Notes under the pieces: model-generated
Database searches by the model: none
The model's input: the letters and a program-made list of their open reading frames with translations, nothing else
What the model was told of the DNA's origin: nothing
Shown here: one piece after another, positions 54,487-63,111 of the stretch
How the letters are laid out: each line of letters starts with the position of its first letter
Position numbering within the stretch: position 1 is the stretch's first letter
Position numbers and translations under genes: made by a program
Source: Dehalobacter sp.
Lineage (GTDB): Bacteria > Bacillota > Desulfitobacteriia > Desulfitobacteriales > Syntrophobotulaceae
Direction of reading: 5' to 3'
DNA: 64,000 bases
Assembly (NCBI GenBank): GCA_023667845.1
Contig: JAMPIU010000073.1
Coordinates: 62,001-126,000 of the forward strand

Positions 54487-55323
54487 TTATACCGATTCTC
54501 TGACTGACGGCATTGTAACCGACTGTAACCCTACGTCATTTAAGAACTTAACCGTACGTTTTGGAACAATCATTGAATCATCATACTTGGCAGCCAGTTC
54601 GATCGCCCGGACAACAGGCATTGCACTGGCCAGATCTATAGGAATATCCACATCCGGCACCTGCTCAACCATGCCAAAAGGTACATCCTCATTCTCTGCC
54701 TTGGCGACCAAAACATCGAGTGCCGTGATGCCATCGATATTATAAAAGACGGAATCAAAACCAAATGACGTCGTACAGGTCAAACCAATAATGGAGAATC
54801 CGCCTTCCTGGCAGGAACCTTCCACAATTGCAGCTCCAATCGAAGGTGCTGTCGGAATGACTTCCGCAACCTTCATCCCGAATTCACTCTGGCTTAAGCT
54901 TTCCAGTCTGTCTAAAGCATCCCTTAATATATGGGGCTGAAGCGACGGCAAATCACCTCCAACAATCAGGAGCGCATCTGAGAGTCTGTCTGCCGCACCT
55001 GACTTAAGCAGGAAATCTGTCGCATACTGCATGCATTCATTAAAGGATCCGCCGTTGTCACTGAATACACCGGCAATCTTTTGCGGGTAGCTTACTTTTG
55101 TCAATAAGGAATCCAGATAAGATCTATCACCGTTTTTGTTGTAGCAAATCCAAATATCAATATCATCCAGGCTAAGTGCTACGTCAATCACGTCGAGCAT
55201 ACAGGCTTCGTACAGAGCATTTGCTTCCTCAGGGGTCAAAATACCCCCGCGTGCTTCCGTCAAACGGGTTTTAACTTCACCAATTTTAGGTACCTTAGTA
55301 AATACAATAATTGCCTTTTTCAT
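54487..55323 (-). CDS. DUF2064 (TIGR04282-type) glycosyltransferase-like protein, copy 1
   Basis: A 278-residue protein of the rSAM/selenodomain-associated transferase 1 group. VFTKVPKIGEVKTRLTE (about 7-23) is the family nucleotide-binding signature; LLIVGGDLPSLQPHIL (about 117-132) holds the metal-binding Asp. It ends VPKRTVKFLNDVGLQSVTMP. A clear paralogue is at 56749-57576. Overlaps the preceding GNAT gene by four bases. Real substrate unknown. Confidence 0.85.
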   Translation of the reverse strand: MKKAIIVFTKVPKIGEVKTRLTEARGGILTPEEANALYEACMLDVIDVALSLDDIDIWICYNKNGDRSYLDSLLTKVSYPQKIAGVFSDNGGSFNECMQYATDFLLKSGAADRLSDALLIVGGDLPSLQPHILRDALDRLESLSQSEFGMKVAEVIPTAPSIGAAIVEGSCQEGGFSIIGLTCTTSFGFDSVFYNIDGITALDVLVAKAENEDVPFGMVEQVPDVDIPIDLASAMPVVRAIELAAKYDDSMIVPKRTVKFLNDVGLQSVTMPSVRESV

Positions 55324-55799
55324 TTTGAGTTCCCTCCAAAATAAATCATCGGGACCGGTTTGCAGTCATCTAGGATCGGACAGCTATCACATTGGTCTCT
55401 AAAAGTTTTAGGTATTTCAGAGAAACTGCATGCTTCAAAACCATAAGAATAATAAAAACCTGAAGCGGCTCCTCTGGCTACAGTCGTAATTTCAAATCTT
55501 GTTCCCGGCAAATGTTTTGAAAGAGGATTTTTACAGCATAACCAGGGGGCCTTGATCATTTCGGAGAGGAGAAAACCTCCAAGTCCATAATTGCGATTTT
55601 CCGATTTTACACCTAACACTTCAAGGTAGAATTTGTAATCCTCATATTCATCAATCTTTCCGCCAGCCAAAACCTGATCATTTTCTTTGACAATCACATG
55701 TTCATCAATTTCTCCGGAAATATCCATTCCATATTCCCAAAGAATTTCTCTCAGATTTTCCTCATCGCTTTGTTCAGCGAATATCATACGGAATTCCAT
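55320..55799 (-). CDS. GNAT-family acetyltransferase-like protein with Cys-rich end
   Basis: A 159-residue GNAT protein: VLGVKSENRNYGLGGFLLSEM is the acetyl-CoA loop region and GAASGFYYSYGFEACSF the typical strand-helix end. The C-terminus QCDSCPILDDCKPVPMIYFGG carries three to four cysteines, unusual for GNATs. The ATG at 55799 follows GGAG; coupled to the DUF2064 gene by a four-base overlap. Confidence 0.78.
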   Translation of the reverse strand: MEFRMIFAEQSDEENLREILWEYGMDISGEIDEHVIVKENDQVLAGGKIDEYEDYKFYLEVLGVKSENRNYGLGGFLLSEMIKAPWLCCKNPLSKHLPGTRFEITTVARGAASGFYYSYGFEACSFSEIPKTFRDQCDSCPILDDCKPVPMIYFGGNSK

Positions 55800-55953
55800 A
55801 GCTACTCCATTTCCAGCATTCCTTCTGCGATCAAACAATTACAGAAATTGAAATGCTTTGTTCCTCCTTTCACATAAAAAACGGGATTTACTCAGGTAAT
55901 TCATCCATTGAATATCATGTTGCATCTATATGATACATCAATTTGACACTTAC

Positions 55954-55969
55954 GGCAAGATTCATGCCA
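55954..55969 (-). promoter_or_regulatory. Candidate sigma-54 promoter of the GNAT-DUF2064 operon
   Basis: On the minus strand TGGCATGAATCTTGCC (with a T before it) fits YTGGCACGrNNNTTGCW apart from two positions and keeps the -24/-12 spacing. It lies about 155 bases upstream of the GNAT gene. Confidence 0.45.
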
Positions 55970-56047
55970 ATCGATGCCCAAGTTCAAGTATACAATTTAT
56001 TTTTCATTTTCCGCCAATATTAACGGTTCGCAGATTTGTTCCAGAAA

Positions 56048-56713
56048 TTAATGATTTTCTGTTTCCTCCACTAAAGTTTTAAAAAACAACTCCATAAATT
56101 TGATCCTTTTTCTGGCAATTTCTTTTGCTTCTTCCGTATACAGCCTGTCCGGTATTTTCCTTAATTTAAGCTCAAATTCCAGGTTGGTCGTATGCTTGGA
56201 GGCATTTTTGATTCTGCCGTTCTCACCAATATTTTCTTTCTGATATTCTTCCACAGAAACTTTACTGTATAATCTTTCCCCATGCTGGCCCGCAAGCATG
56301 AAAGAACGGGCAATCCCGACCGCTCCGATAATATCAAGCTTGTCGGCATCGAAGAGGATTTTGGCTTCGATGCTCTCCGGTTGATGGCCGGTTCTGAACC
56401 GGTGTGCTAAAATGCAGTCTGTGATCTTCTGCCTCAAGTCCGGATTATAATCCAGGTCTTGAAGAATTTTCTCGGCCATTTCCGCACCCAATACGGCATG
56501 GTCGATCTCTCCGGAATTATCCTCATCCTCTTTGGCTCTGGCAATATCATGAAGCAGGACCGCCGGAATCAATACCTCCATATCGACATCATCCCGCTGC
56601 CCGGCCAGAACCAAACAAAGATGATAGACCCGCATGACATGATCCAGATCGTGTGCTGCATAAGACAATTCTTTTTCTACAATATCCTGCAGAACCTGAT
56701 ACCGTTTTCCCAT
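56048..56713 (-). CDS. HD-domain phosphohydrolase
   Basis: A 221-residue metal-dependent phosphohydrolase of the YedJ type. AAHDLDHVMRVYHLC, LLHDIARAKEDED (the HD pair), CILAHRFR and ILFDADKLDIIGAVGIAR (second Asp) are in the usual order. Substrate unknown, probably a nucleotide. Lies between two DUF2064 genes. Confidence 0.9.
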   Translation of the reverse strand: MGKRYQVLQDIVEKELSYAAHDLDHVMRVYHLCLVLAGQRDDVDMEVLIPAVLLHDIARAKEDEDNSGEIDHAVLGAEMAEKILQDLDYNPDLRQKITDCILAHRFRTGHQPESIEAKILFDADKLDIIGAVGIARSFMLAGQHGERLYSKVSVEEYQKENIGENGRIKNASKHTTNLEFELKLRKIPDRLYTEEAKEIARKRIKFMELFFKTLVEETENH

Positions 56714-56748
56714 CAGTATATTCTATGCCTCCCTGTCCTAGACTAATC

Positions 56749-57576
56749 CTACTTTGGCACAACAGCTACCGTCTGAATTCCCATTTCCTGCAGGTATTTC
56801 ACCGTTCTCTTTGGAGAAACGATTTCCGGATCGTATTGCTCTGCCAGCTGCAGGGTATTCAGAATCGGAATGAGACTGCCTAGATCAGTTGGTATATCTA
56901 CATCAGGAACCATTTCCACAATACTGATTGGAATCGTGTTTTCCGCAGCCTTAAATGCTATCATATCCAGCGCTGTAACGCCTTCCATATTATAAAACAC
57001 GCCGTCAAACGTAAACGGTGTGGTGTATGTATAGCCAATCAAGTTAAAACCGCCTTCCTGATCGATGGACTCGATCATAGCAGCGCCAACTTCCGACTTT
57101 GTTTCTCCGACCTGCTTCGCATATACAAAAGCCTGCGGGCTGGAAGACAACACTTCAAGTTTTTTTGCTGCCGCTTTAATGGTAAGCGGCTGAATAGAAG
57201 GCACATCACCGCCGATGATAATGGCGCTGTCAGCAAGCCTTTGATCGCTGCCATCTTTAAAGATATAGTCAAACGCATACTGCATGCCCCTGTCAAAAGT
57301 GCTTCCTTCGTCGGGAAATATTCCTTGGACAGCCTGCGGATCGCTGAGAGAACTCAGGATGCTTTCAAAATAGTCCCTATCCCCGGTCTGGTTATAGCAA
57401 ATATACAAATCTCCGCTTCCCGAAGCGATACAGCTGTCAAGTACATCGAGAAGACTCGCCTCATAAAAGTTCTTTGCTTCCTCCGGCGAAAATATCCCCC
57501 CGCAGGCTTCTGTAAGCCTGGTTTTGGTTTCTCCTGCTTTAGGTACCTTCGTAAATACTACGATTGCATTTTTCAA
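56749..57576 (-). CDS. DUF2064 (TIGR04282-type) glycosyltransferase-like protein, copy 2
   Basis: A 275-residue paralogue of 54487-55323 with the same motifs: VFTKVPKAGETKTRLTEACGG, IIIGGDVPSIQPLTI, GAAMIESIDQEGGFNLIGYT and a conserved SPKRTVKYLQEMGIQTV end. The start is TTG (57576) after AGGAGG, eight bases; upstream in-frame ATG lacks a site. It precedes the HD gene by 35 bases. Confidence 0.85.
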   Translation of the reverse strand: MKNAIVVFTKVPKAGETKTRLTEACGGIFSPEEAKNFYEASLLDVLDSCIASGSGDLYICYNQTGDRDYFESILSSLSDPQAVQGIFPDEGSTFDRGMQYAFDYIFKDGSDQRLADSAIIIGGDVPSIQPLTIKAAAKKLEVLSSSPQAFVYAKQVGETKSEVGAAMIESIDQEGGFNLIGYTYTTPFTFDGVFYNMEGVTALDMIAFKAAENTIPISIVEMVPDVDIPTDLGSLIPILNTLQLAEQYDPEIVSPKRTVKYLQEMGIQTVAVVPK

Positions 57577-57871
57577 TGTGCTTTCCTCCTGTATCTTGTT
57601 CTTACATTTCGAGTAGCTCAAACCCTGTCATAGGATCATTTTTTTCTCTCTGCCAAAAGCAGCGTGCCTATGCAGGACCGGTTTCCCTTGTTCGTTTCGA
57701 AACAAAGTTCCTATGGCATGTAACATTCCGGGTTGTCAGTGATTGCAGTAAACGTTTCAAATTAAGGCGTACAAGTACTTCATATCATTATAACATACAG
57801 ACAAAAATGCCAGTCTTCAAAAGAGTTTCTTTTATAACCAGGTTAGAAAACAGTTTATTTGACTTAATTAC

Positions 57872-57918
57872 TTAAGTATTTTATAATTTAGTTAAGTATT
57901 TAGTTAATTAAAAATACT
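57872..57918. promoter_or_regulatory. Repeated operator-like sequence ahead of the ArsR gene
   Basis: TTAAGTATTT occurs at 57872-57881 and 57892-57901, 20 bases (two helical turns) apart; AGTATTT (57895-57901) and AAATACT (57912-57918) also form an inverted pair. Likely autoregulatory site for the adjoining regulator. The rest of 57577-57871 shows no gene. Confidence 0.5.
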
Positions 57919-57928
57919 CGGAGGATAT

Positions 57929-58297
57929 ATGGAGCAAATTGTGCAGGTATTCAAAGCGCTTTCTGACGAAACAAGACTGCAGATCTTGCTTATCCTGTCT
58001 AAAAGAAGCATTTGTGCCAAAGGAATTGCGAGACATCTTCAAATTTCCGAAGCAGCGGTGTCTCAACATATTAAAATATTAAAGGAAGCCGGCCTTCTGA
58101 TTGGCGAGAAAACAGGCTACTTCGTACAATACAATTTGCAGCAATCTGTTTTTGAAGATATGATTGGATTCATTGAGCAGATATCAGGCACCCACACCTC
58201 GGGCCACTATAAAGATGTTTTCAGCGTCCCATTCAATTGTCAATATGCTTGCAAGGCCCAGCGTGAAAAGTGCTGTGAGCGTTCAAGCAATGAATAA
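57929..58297 (+). CDS. ArsR-family regulator with Cys-rich C-terminus
   Basis: A 122-residue winged-helix protein: VFKALSDETRLQILLILSKRSICAKGIARHL, ISEAAVSQHIKILKEAGLLIGEKTGYFVQYNL. The end has CQYACKAQREKCCER, four cysteines that could hold a metal or FeS cluster. It is 22 bases upstream of a NifX-like gene and likely controls it together with itself. Confidence 0.85.
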   Translation: MEQIVQVFKALSDETRLQILLILSKRSICAKGIARHLQISEAAVSQHIKILKEAGLLIGEKTGYFVQYNLQQSVFEDMIGFIEQISGTHTSGHYKDVFSVPFNCQYACKAQREKCCERSSNE

Positions 58298-58319
58298 ACC
58301 GCAGAGAAGGAGCTTAAAC

Positions 58320-58685
58320 ATGAAAATTTGTATCCCTGTAAAAGAAGACAAAGGACTTGAGAGTATCCCCTATGATCATTTTGGCTCAGCCCCATTTTTT
58401 CTGATCTACGACCTGGATAAAGAAGAGATGAAAGTCATCGGCAACGGAGACTCTCATCATGAGCACGGGATGTGCCAGCCTTTGAAGGCATTAGGTGGAG
58501 AACAGGTGGACGCGATTCTGGTTGGCGGAATCGGTGCAGGCGCCCTAATGAAACTCAATGCGCAAGGGGTGCGTGCTTTTCGGGTTGATAATACCACCGT
58601 TTCGGCTAACATCCAGCTCTTCCTGGATAACCAGCTTCCGGAATTCTCTGCCATGAACAGCTGCAGCCATCACGGATGCCACTAA
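58320..58685 (+). CDS. NifX/NifB-like dinitrogenase iron-molybdenum cofactor family protein
   Basis: A 121-residue protein with the RNase-H-like NifX fold: MKICIPVKEDKGLESIPYDHFG, FFLIYD, VDAILVGGIGAGALMKLNAQGVRAF. It ends in a Cys/His tail (CSHHGCH). Such small stand-alone members bind FeS or FeMo clusters; there are no nif structural genes here. ATG 58320 after AAGGAG. Confidence 0.88.
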   Translation: MKICIPVKEDKGLESIPYDHFGSAPFFLIYDLDKEEMKVIGNGDSHHEHGMCQPLKALGGEQVDAILVGGIGAGALMKLNAQGVRAFRVDNTTVSANIQLFLDNQLPEFSAMNSCSHHGCH

Positions 58686-58703
58686 CCTTGATAGATATTT
58701 TCT

Positions 58704-58744
58704 AGCCCTGAGGGAAAGAAATGACCCCGAAGGGCTACTTTTTT
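58704..58744 (+). terminator. Intrinsic terminator of the NifX-like gene
   Basis: AGCCCT (58704-58709) pairs with AGGGCT (58731-58736), with inner GGG/CCC pairing, followed by six T. Confidence 0.75.
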
Positions 58745-58763
58745 ATCTTGTCAGTATCAAATT

Positions 58764-61370
58764 CTATTTAAAGAAACATACCGCTTTTTGTTTCCCGACA
58801 TCAGCAATAATCTCCAGAGCTTTATGCGTTCCTTTATTGACATCATATACTTTAATGATTTCTCCAAGGGAGGCGCTTAGCGGTAGCAGCTCAGGAAGCA
58901 AATTTTGAAAGTGGTTTAATAATTTTGTCTGAAGGACTCCTCCCCTGCCTTCCGGGAAAAGCGCCACATAAAAGATATCACTTTCAATGAGATCCTGAAA
59001 GAAATGGGTTCCATAAGATATTTCTGGGGTGAACCCTCCCTCTTTGACTGCAATTTCACCGAGCACGGTGATATTATTAATTTCGGAAAAATAAACAGGC
59101 ACGCCGAGCGAAGGTGTACTGGTTCCCCATCGTCCAGGGCCGAGCAGCAGCACGGTCATGTTTTCTTTCTCAATCTGGCTGTTCAATTTGCCGATACATC
59201 TGGCTACCCTGTATTTTTCGAGGTCACTTAGCCTGCTGTAGGTTTCAGGCTCGACATAAATGATTCGCTGAATACCGTAATGGATATTCCCGCCCATAAA
59301 AGTATTATGGCTTTGAAAGAATGTTTTTTGAAAATCAATATGTTTCGGGAACACCACCTTACTTTTAAGACCTTTTGCGGGCAGCGGTCTGCACTGCAGG
59401 AGATTGATCTGATAATGATCCAAATCTTTAAAATTAACGGTAAATTCGATGTCCACCGGATACGCGTAGAATTTTTCCAGGCATTTAAGCATTTTCTGAA
59501 TGACCCCGACGAAAGTAGAATCGGACAGAAATTGATCAAAATTAATAATCCAGGCCTGCCGGTCTTGCTGGCCTATTTCTTTCATCACTTTTTCTGCAGT
59601 ATAGTCTCTCTGCGCGAAATAATGCAGTTTGGGATCGTCAATTTCGTTTAAAAGATCGTTAAACGCGATACCAATCATGCTGTTTTTGGTTACCATCAGC
59701 GCATCAATATTTCTTTGGGCATATTGCCTGTAATCATCAAAATCCGTTAAAGGTGATGACAAAGGTTCATCAATCGCTATAATTCTGGCATAGTCACCCG
59801 CCGTACGGTTTACAGCCCGAGTGCCTAGACCTACAACTACCCGCAGCATGCCCGCTTTCGGAGACATTTTCTCATCCCAGACATAGATATTGTTTGAGTA
59901 GCCGACCCCAGCAAGATCCGGGAAAAAATATTCCTTACGATAAGAACCCGATACGCGTTGAACAAGCAAAGCCATCTGCTCATCCTGGTCGGCTATTCCT
60001 CGTTTCAAACGGTACATCAGCGCGTCGTCGCTCATCGTGCTGGCAAAGACTTGTTTCACAGCGTTTTCAAATTCAAGATAGCGATGTTCGAGCGTACCTT
60101 GGTTCGTACAAAAAACACTTTCATATTTTCCAGCAAAAGAATTGCCAAATCCATCTTCCAAAAGGCTGCTGGAGCGGACAATGATCGGTGATTGTCCAAA
60201 GTACTCCAGGACCCGCAAAAAATGGTTTTTGACATTCTCTGGAAAAATACCGCTAAGTATTTTGCTTTTAATGACTCTGGCCAGAGAAAAATATTTTTCA
60301 GGTTTTCTCTGCTCCATCCTAAGTTTCCAGAGACCATTTTTTACAAGATAAGTGTAAAAGACATCGGAACCAATGTAGAACGAATCATGGGGTTCCAAAA
60401 TTTTTTTATAATCAAAATTTTTATCTTCAAGTAAAATTTTTCTGGCCAGAAGCATTCCGACTGCTTTACCACCGATAAATCCCGATCCAATTAAACTTGA
60501 CTTAATCTGAAGTAGATCTTCCAGGGTAAAGACCTTCGTCAGCAACTCAAGGAATCTTTCATCACGACTTAAAACCATCCGGCAGAGCTTTTCTACCAGG
60601 TTTTTTTCCTCAGCAGACGGCATACGACTGAATTTTACCTTTTCATAGGTGTCTGACGCTTTCAAAAACATCCGGTCCCAATAATCCAAATGCCTTCGCG
60701 GAGCATCAAACACATTCAGGGACATATCCGCAAACAGCTTTGAAGCATCGCTGCTGCTTGTTAACGGAATAAAATCCTGCGCCTGCTTAATATGCGGGAG
60801 AAACATCGTCGGTGAGTACCTGTCGATCACCTTGACCGGATGGATATAGGTCTGTCCCCTGACATTATAGATATTCATCAATACCTGAGTCGTTTCCCGA
60901 ATCGCCGAAATCGTCTCATACGAATTCATATTTTTATAAATTGCAAAGAAAGCCACCGTTTTCAGTTCATATAAATACGGACAGGTAATCTGGAAAAAGT
61001 TTCCGATCATAAGATCCGTTGCCCAGGTGTACAAAAGATCGGACAGACAATCAAAAACGTAAAAGGCCTCTTCTCCCTCAGCTGCAATGATCTGGTGGAC
61101 CTGCGTGGAAAAAGCTTCGAAACCGTGTTCGGCGTCGATATGGTACACTTTAACATTTTCATTGTCGTCAATAATTGGAGAATGACGCGCAAACCGCATA
61201 TAGATCACTTTTCTGCCCTCGTCCAGACTCGTTCTGACAAAAGGCAGCACAAAGGATTCATAATCTGCGATATTGTCAACCTGCAGAACAACATTATCGC
61301 CAATCCTGAGATGGTCGATGATCTCATCGAGCCCCGGCAGGCCGGATCTTATTTTCTTACGCTGATCCAT
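58764..61370 (-). CDS. KaiC-like domain fused to PEP/pyruvate-binding (PPDK_N) domain
   Basis: An 868-residue cytoplasmic protein. Residues about 1-230 look like a RecA/KaiC-type domain (SGLPGLDEIIDHLRIGDNVVLQV, a FYVFDCLSDLL strand like Walker B) but the Walker A GxxxxGKT is absent. About 300-680 is an ATP-grasp PPDK_N domain: GFIGGKAVGMLLARKIL, IIVRSSSLLEDGFGNSFAGKYESVF, and a late QCRPLPAKG. The phosphohistidine and PEP-synthase C-terminal domains are missing, so it is not PEP synthase. Possibly a signalling or phosphotransfer protein; role unknown. Confidence 0.8.
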   Translation of the reverse strand: MDQRKKIRSGLPGLDEIIDHLRIGDNVVLQVDNIADYESFVLPFVRTSLDEGRKVIYMRFARHSPIIDDNENVKVYHIDAEHGFEAFSTQVHQIIAAEGEEAFYVFDCLSDLLYTWATDLMIGNFFQITCPYLYELKTVAFFAIYKNMNSYETISAIRETTQVLMNIYNVRGQTYIHPVKVIDRYSPTMFLPHIKQAQDFIPLTSSSDASKLFADMSLNVFDAPRRHLDYWDRMFLKASDTYEKVKFSRMPSAEEKNLVEKLCRMVLSRDERFLELLTKVFTLEDLLQIKSSLIGSGFIGGKAVGMLLARKILLEDKNFDYKKILEPHDSFYIGSDVFYTYLVKNGLWKLRMEQRKPEKYFSLARVIKSKILSGIFPENVKNHFLRVLEYFGQSPIIVRSSSLLEDGFGNSFAGKYESVFCTNQGTLEHRYLEFENAVKQVFASTMSDDALMYRLKRGIADQDEQMALLVQRVSGSYRKEYFFPDLAGVGYSNNIYVWDEKMSPKAGMLRVVVGLGTRAVNRTAGDYARIIAIDEPLSSPLTDFDDYRQYAQRNIDALMVTKNSMIGIAFNDLLNEIDDPKLHYFAQRDYTAEKVMKEIGQQDRQAWIINFDQFLSDSTFVGVIQKMLKCLEKFYAYPVDIEFTVNFKDLDHYQINLLQCRPLPAKGLKSKVVFPKHIDFQKTFFQSHNTFMGGNIHYGIQRIIYVEPETYSRLSDLEKYRVARCIGKLNSQIEKENMTVLLLGPGRWGTSTPSLGVPVYFSEINNITVLGEIAVKEGGFTPEISYGTHFFQDLIESDIFYVALFPEGRGGVLQTKLLNHFQNLLPELLPLSASLGEIIKVYDVNKGTHKALEIIADVGKQKAVCFFK

Positions 61371-61483
61371 TACACATCATTCCTTACGCCAATTTAGCTA
61401 TCATTTTATTCTTAAAAAATTAGTAGTTGTCAGCATAGTTAACACTCAAATCTATACATGCAAAAAGCCAATAACCGATACGC

Positions 61484-61524
61484 AAAAACCAAGCAATGAA
61501 TCCTGGCATCTATCCATTACTTGG
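61484..61524 (-). terminator. gltBD operon terminator
   Basis: On the minus strand CCAAGTAATG (61524-61515) pairs with CATTGCTTGG (61498-61489, one G-T pair) and runs into TTTTTG. Confidence 0.75.
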
Positions 61525-61563
61525 CTTTACTATGCGGTATGATAAAGCATAACGGTAGATGCC

Positions 61564-61603
61564 GTGTAATATCATGTTATCACATCCGGCATGAACATTA
61601 CAC
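61564..61603. repeat. Inverted repeat after gltD
   Basis: GTGTAAT (61564-61570) pairs with ATTACAC (61597-61603) with inner CATG/CATG pairing. It lies just past the gltD stop and is a second hairpin before the T-rich terminator. Confidence 0.5.
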
Positions 61604-61624
61604 TCTGTTTATCATAACAAGTGG

Positions 61625-63109
61625 CTAGATAATTATACTTTTGCCCATCAAATATTTGTCCACTTCTCTAGCTGCCAGCTTTCCTTCCTGGAAAGCCCAG
61701 ACAACCAGACTCTGACCTCTGCGCATGTCGCCAGCAGCAAAAACTCTGTCAACATTCGTCTCAAAAAACGCATATTCCGCTTTGACATTGCTGCGGGCAT
61801 CCCGCTCCAGCTTAAGCTCTGTGGGGATATTGTCTTCAGGCCCTAAAAAGCCCATGGCCAGCAGGATCAGGTCCGCTTCCCATACCTTTTCACTTCCGGG
61901 AGTCACCTGTGGAACCATTCTGCCGGCAGCGTCTTTGACCCAGGTAAGGTTGACTGTATGAACTTCCTTGACCTCACCGTTCTCATTGCCCACAATCTTT
62001 GTGGTGGAAATGCAATAATTCCTCGGATCCTTGCCATAGAGATAGATTGCTTCTTCCTGTCCATAATCTACTTTCAGTTTTTTCGGCCATTCCGGCCAGG
62101 GGTTCGCAGCTTCAATACGATGAGCAGGTGGCTCAGGCAGAATTTCAAACTGGAAAACACTTTTGCAGCCATGTCGGATTGCCGTGGCCACACAGTCCGT
62201 CCCCGTATCCCCGCCGCCAATGATGATGACATTCTTACCCTTGGCACTAATAAAACTCTCATCCTTTAGGTTGGAATTCAATAAACTTTTGGTGGTCGCT
62301 TTTAGGAAGTCTACGGCATAATAAACCCCTTTCAGATCTTTGCCTTCCACATCCAGCCCCCGGGGCTTGGTAGCTCCTGTGCACAGCACAACGGCATCAT
62401 AGTTGTCTACGAGCTCTTGGGCCTTCATATATTTGCCGACTTCGGTATTCAGAACAAATTCTATCCCGGATGCCTTCAGTACATCAAGCCGTCTTTCAAT
62501 AAATCGTTTATCAAGCTTCATGTTGGGGATCCCATACATCAAAAGTCCCCCCGCCCGGTCATCCCGCTCATACACCGTGACCTCATGGCCGACGGCATTC
62601 AGATAATAGGCCGCAGACAGTCCGGACGGGCCCGAACCGACAACAGCGACTTTCTTGCCGGTGGCTTTGGCCTTCTTAGGATTTACCCATCCTTCGGCAA
62701 ACGCTTTCTCGATAATCTCATATTCAATGCTGTTAATAGTCACAGCGTCCATGATATAGCCTTCGGTACAAGCCCCTTCACAAGGTGCAGGGCAAACCCT
62801 TGAGGTAAATTCCGGGAACGGCGTTGTTCTACTCAGCCGCTTGTACGCTTCCCGCCATTGTCCTTTATAGACAAGCTCATTCCATTCTGGAATTAAATTG
62901 TGCAGCGGGCAACCTGAAGCGGCGCCGTTCAAGAGCACACCGCCGTGGCAGAAAGGTACACCGCAGTCCATGCAGCGCGCGCCCTGCGTCCGGACAATCT
63001 CAGGATCCTGGGGAAGCTTGACTTCATTGTAGTCTTTGATCCGTTCTTCAGGCTTCCTTTTCTTCGGATCGATTCTGTTATACTCTAAAAATCCTGTTGC
63101 TTTTCCCAT
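61625..63109 (-). CDS. gltD: Glutamate synthase small subunit
   Basis: A 494-residue flavoprotein that supplies NAD(P)H electrons to GltB. N-terminal FeS cysteines in GARCMDCGVPFCHGG and CPLHNLIPEW, and VCPAPCEGAC; FAD motif VAVVGSGPSGLSAAYYL (about 149-165); NADPH fold VIIIGGGDTGTDCVATA (about 290-306); end MRRGQSLVVWAFQEGKLAAREVDKYL. Follows gltB by two bases. Confidence 0.96.
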   Translation of the reverse strand: MGKATGFLEYNRIDPKKRKPEERIKDYNEVKLPQDPEIVRTQGARCMDCGVPFCHGGVLLNGAASGCPLHNLIPEWNELVYKGQWREAYKRLSRTTPFPEFTSRVCPAPCEGACTEGYIMDAVTINSIEYEIIEKAFAEGWVNPKKAKATGKKVAVVGSGPSGLSAAYYLNAVGHEVTVYERDDRAGGLLMYGIPNMKLDKRFIERRLDVLKASGIEFVLNTEVGKYMKAQELVDNYDAVVLCTGATKPRGLDVEGKDLKGVYYAVDFLKATTKSLLNSNLKDESFISAKGKNVIIIGGGDTGTDCVATAIRHGCKSVFQFEILPEPPAHRIEAANPWPEWPKKLKVDYGQEEAIYLYGKDPRNYCISTTKIVGNENGEVKEVHTVNLTWVKDAAGRMVPQVTPGSEKVWEADLILLAMGFLGPEDNIPTELKLERDARSNVKAEYAFFETNVDRVFAAGDMRRGQSLVVWAFQEGKLAAREVDKYLMGKSIII

Positions 63110-63111
63110 GA

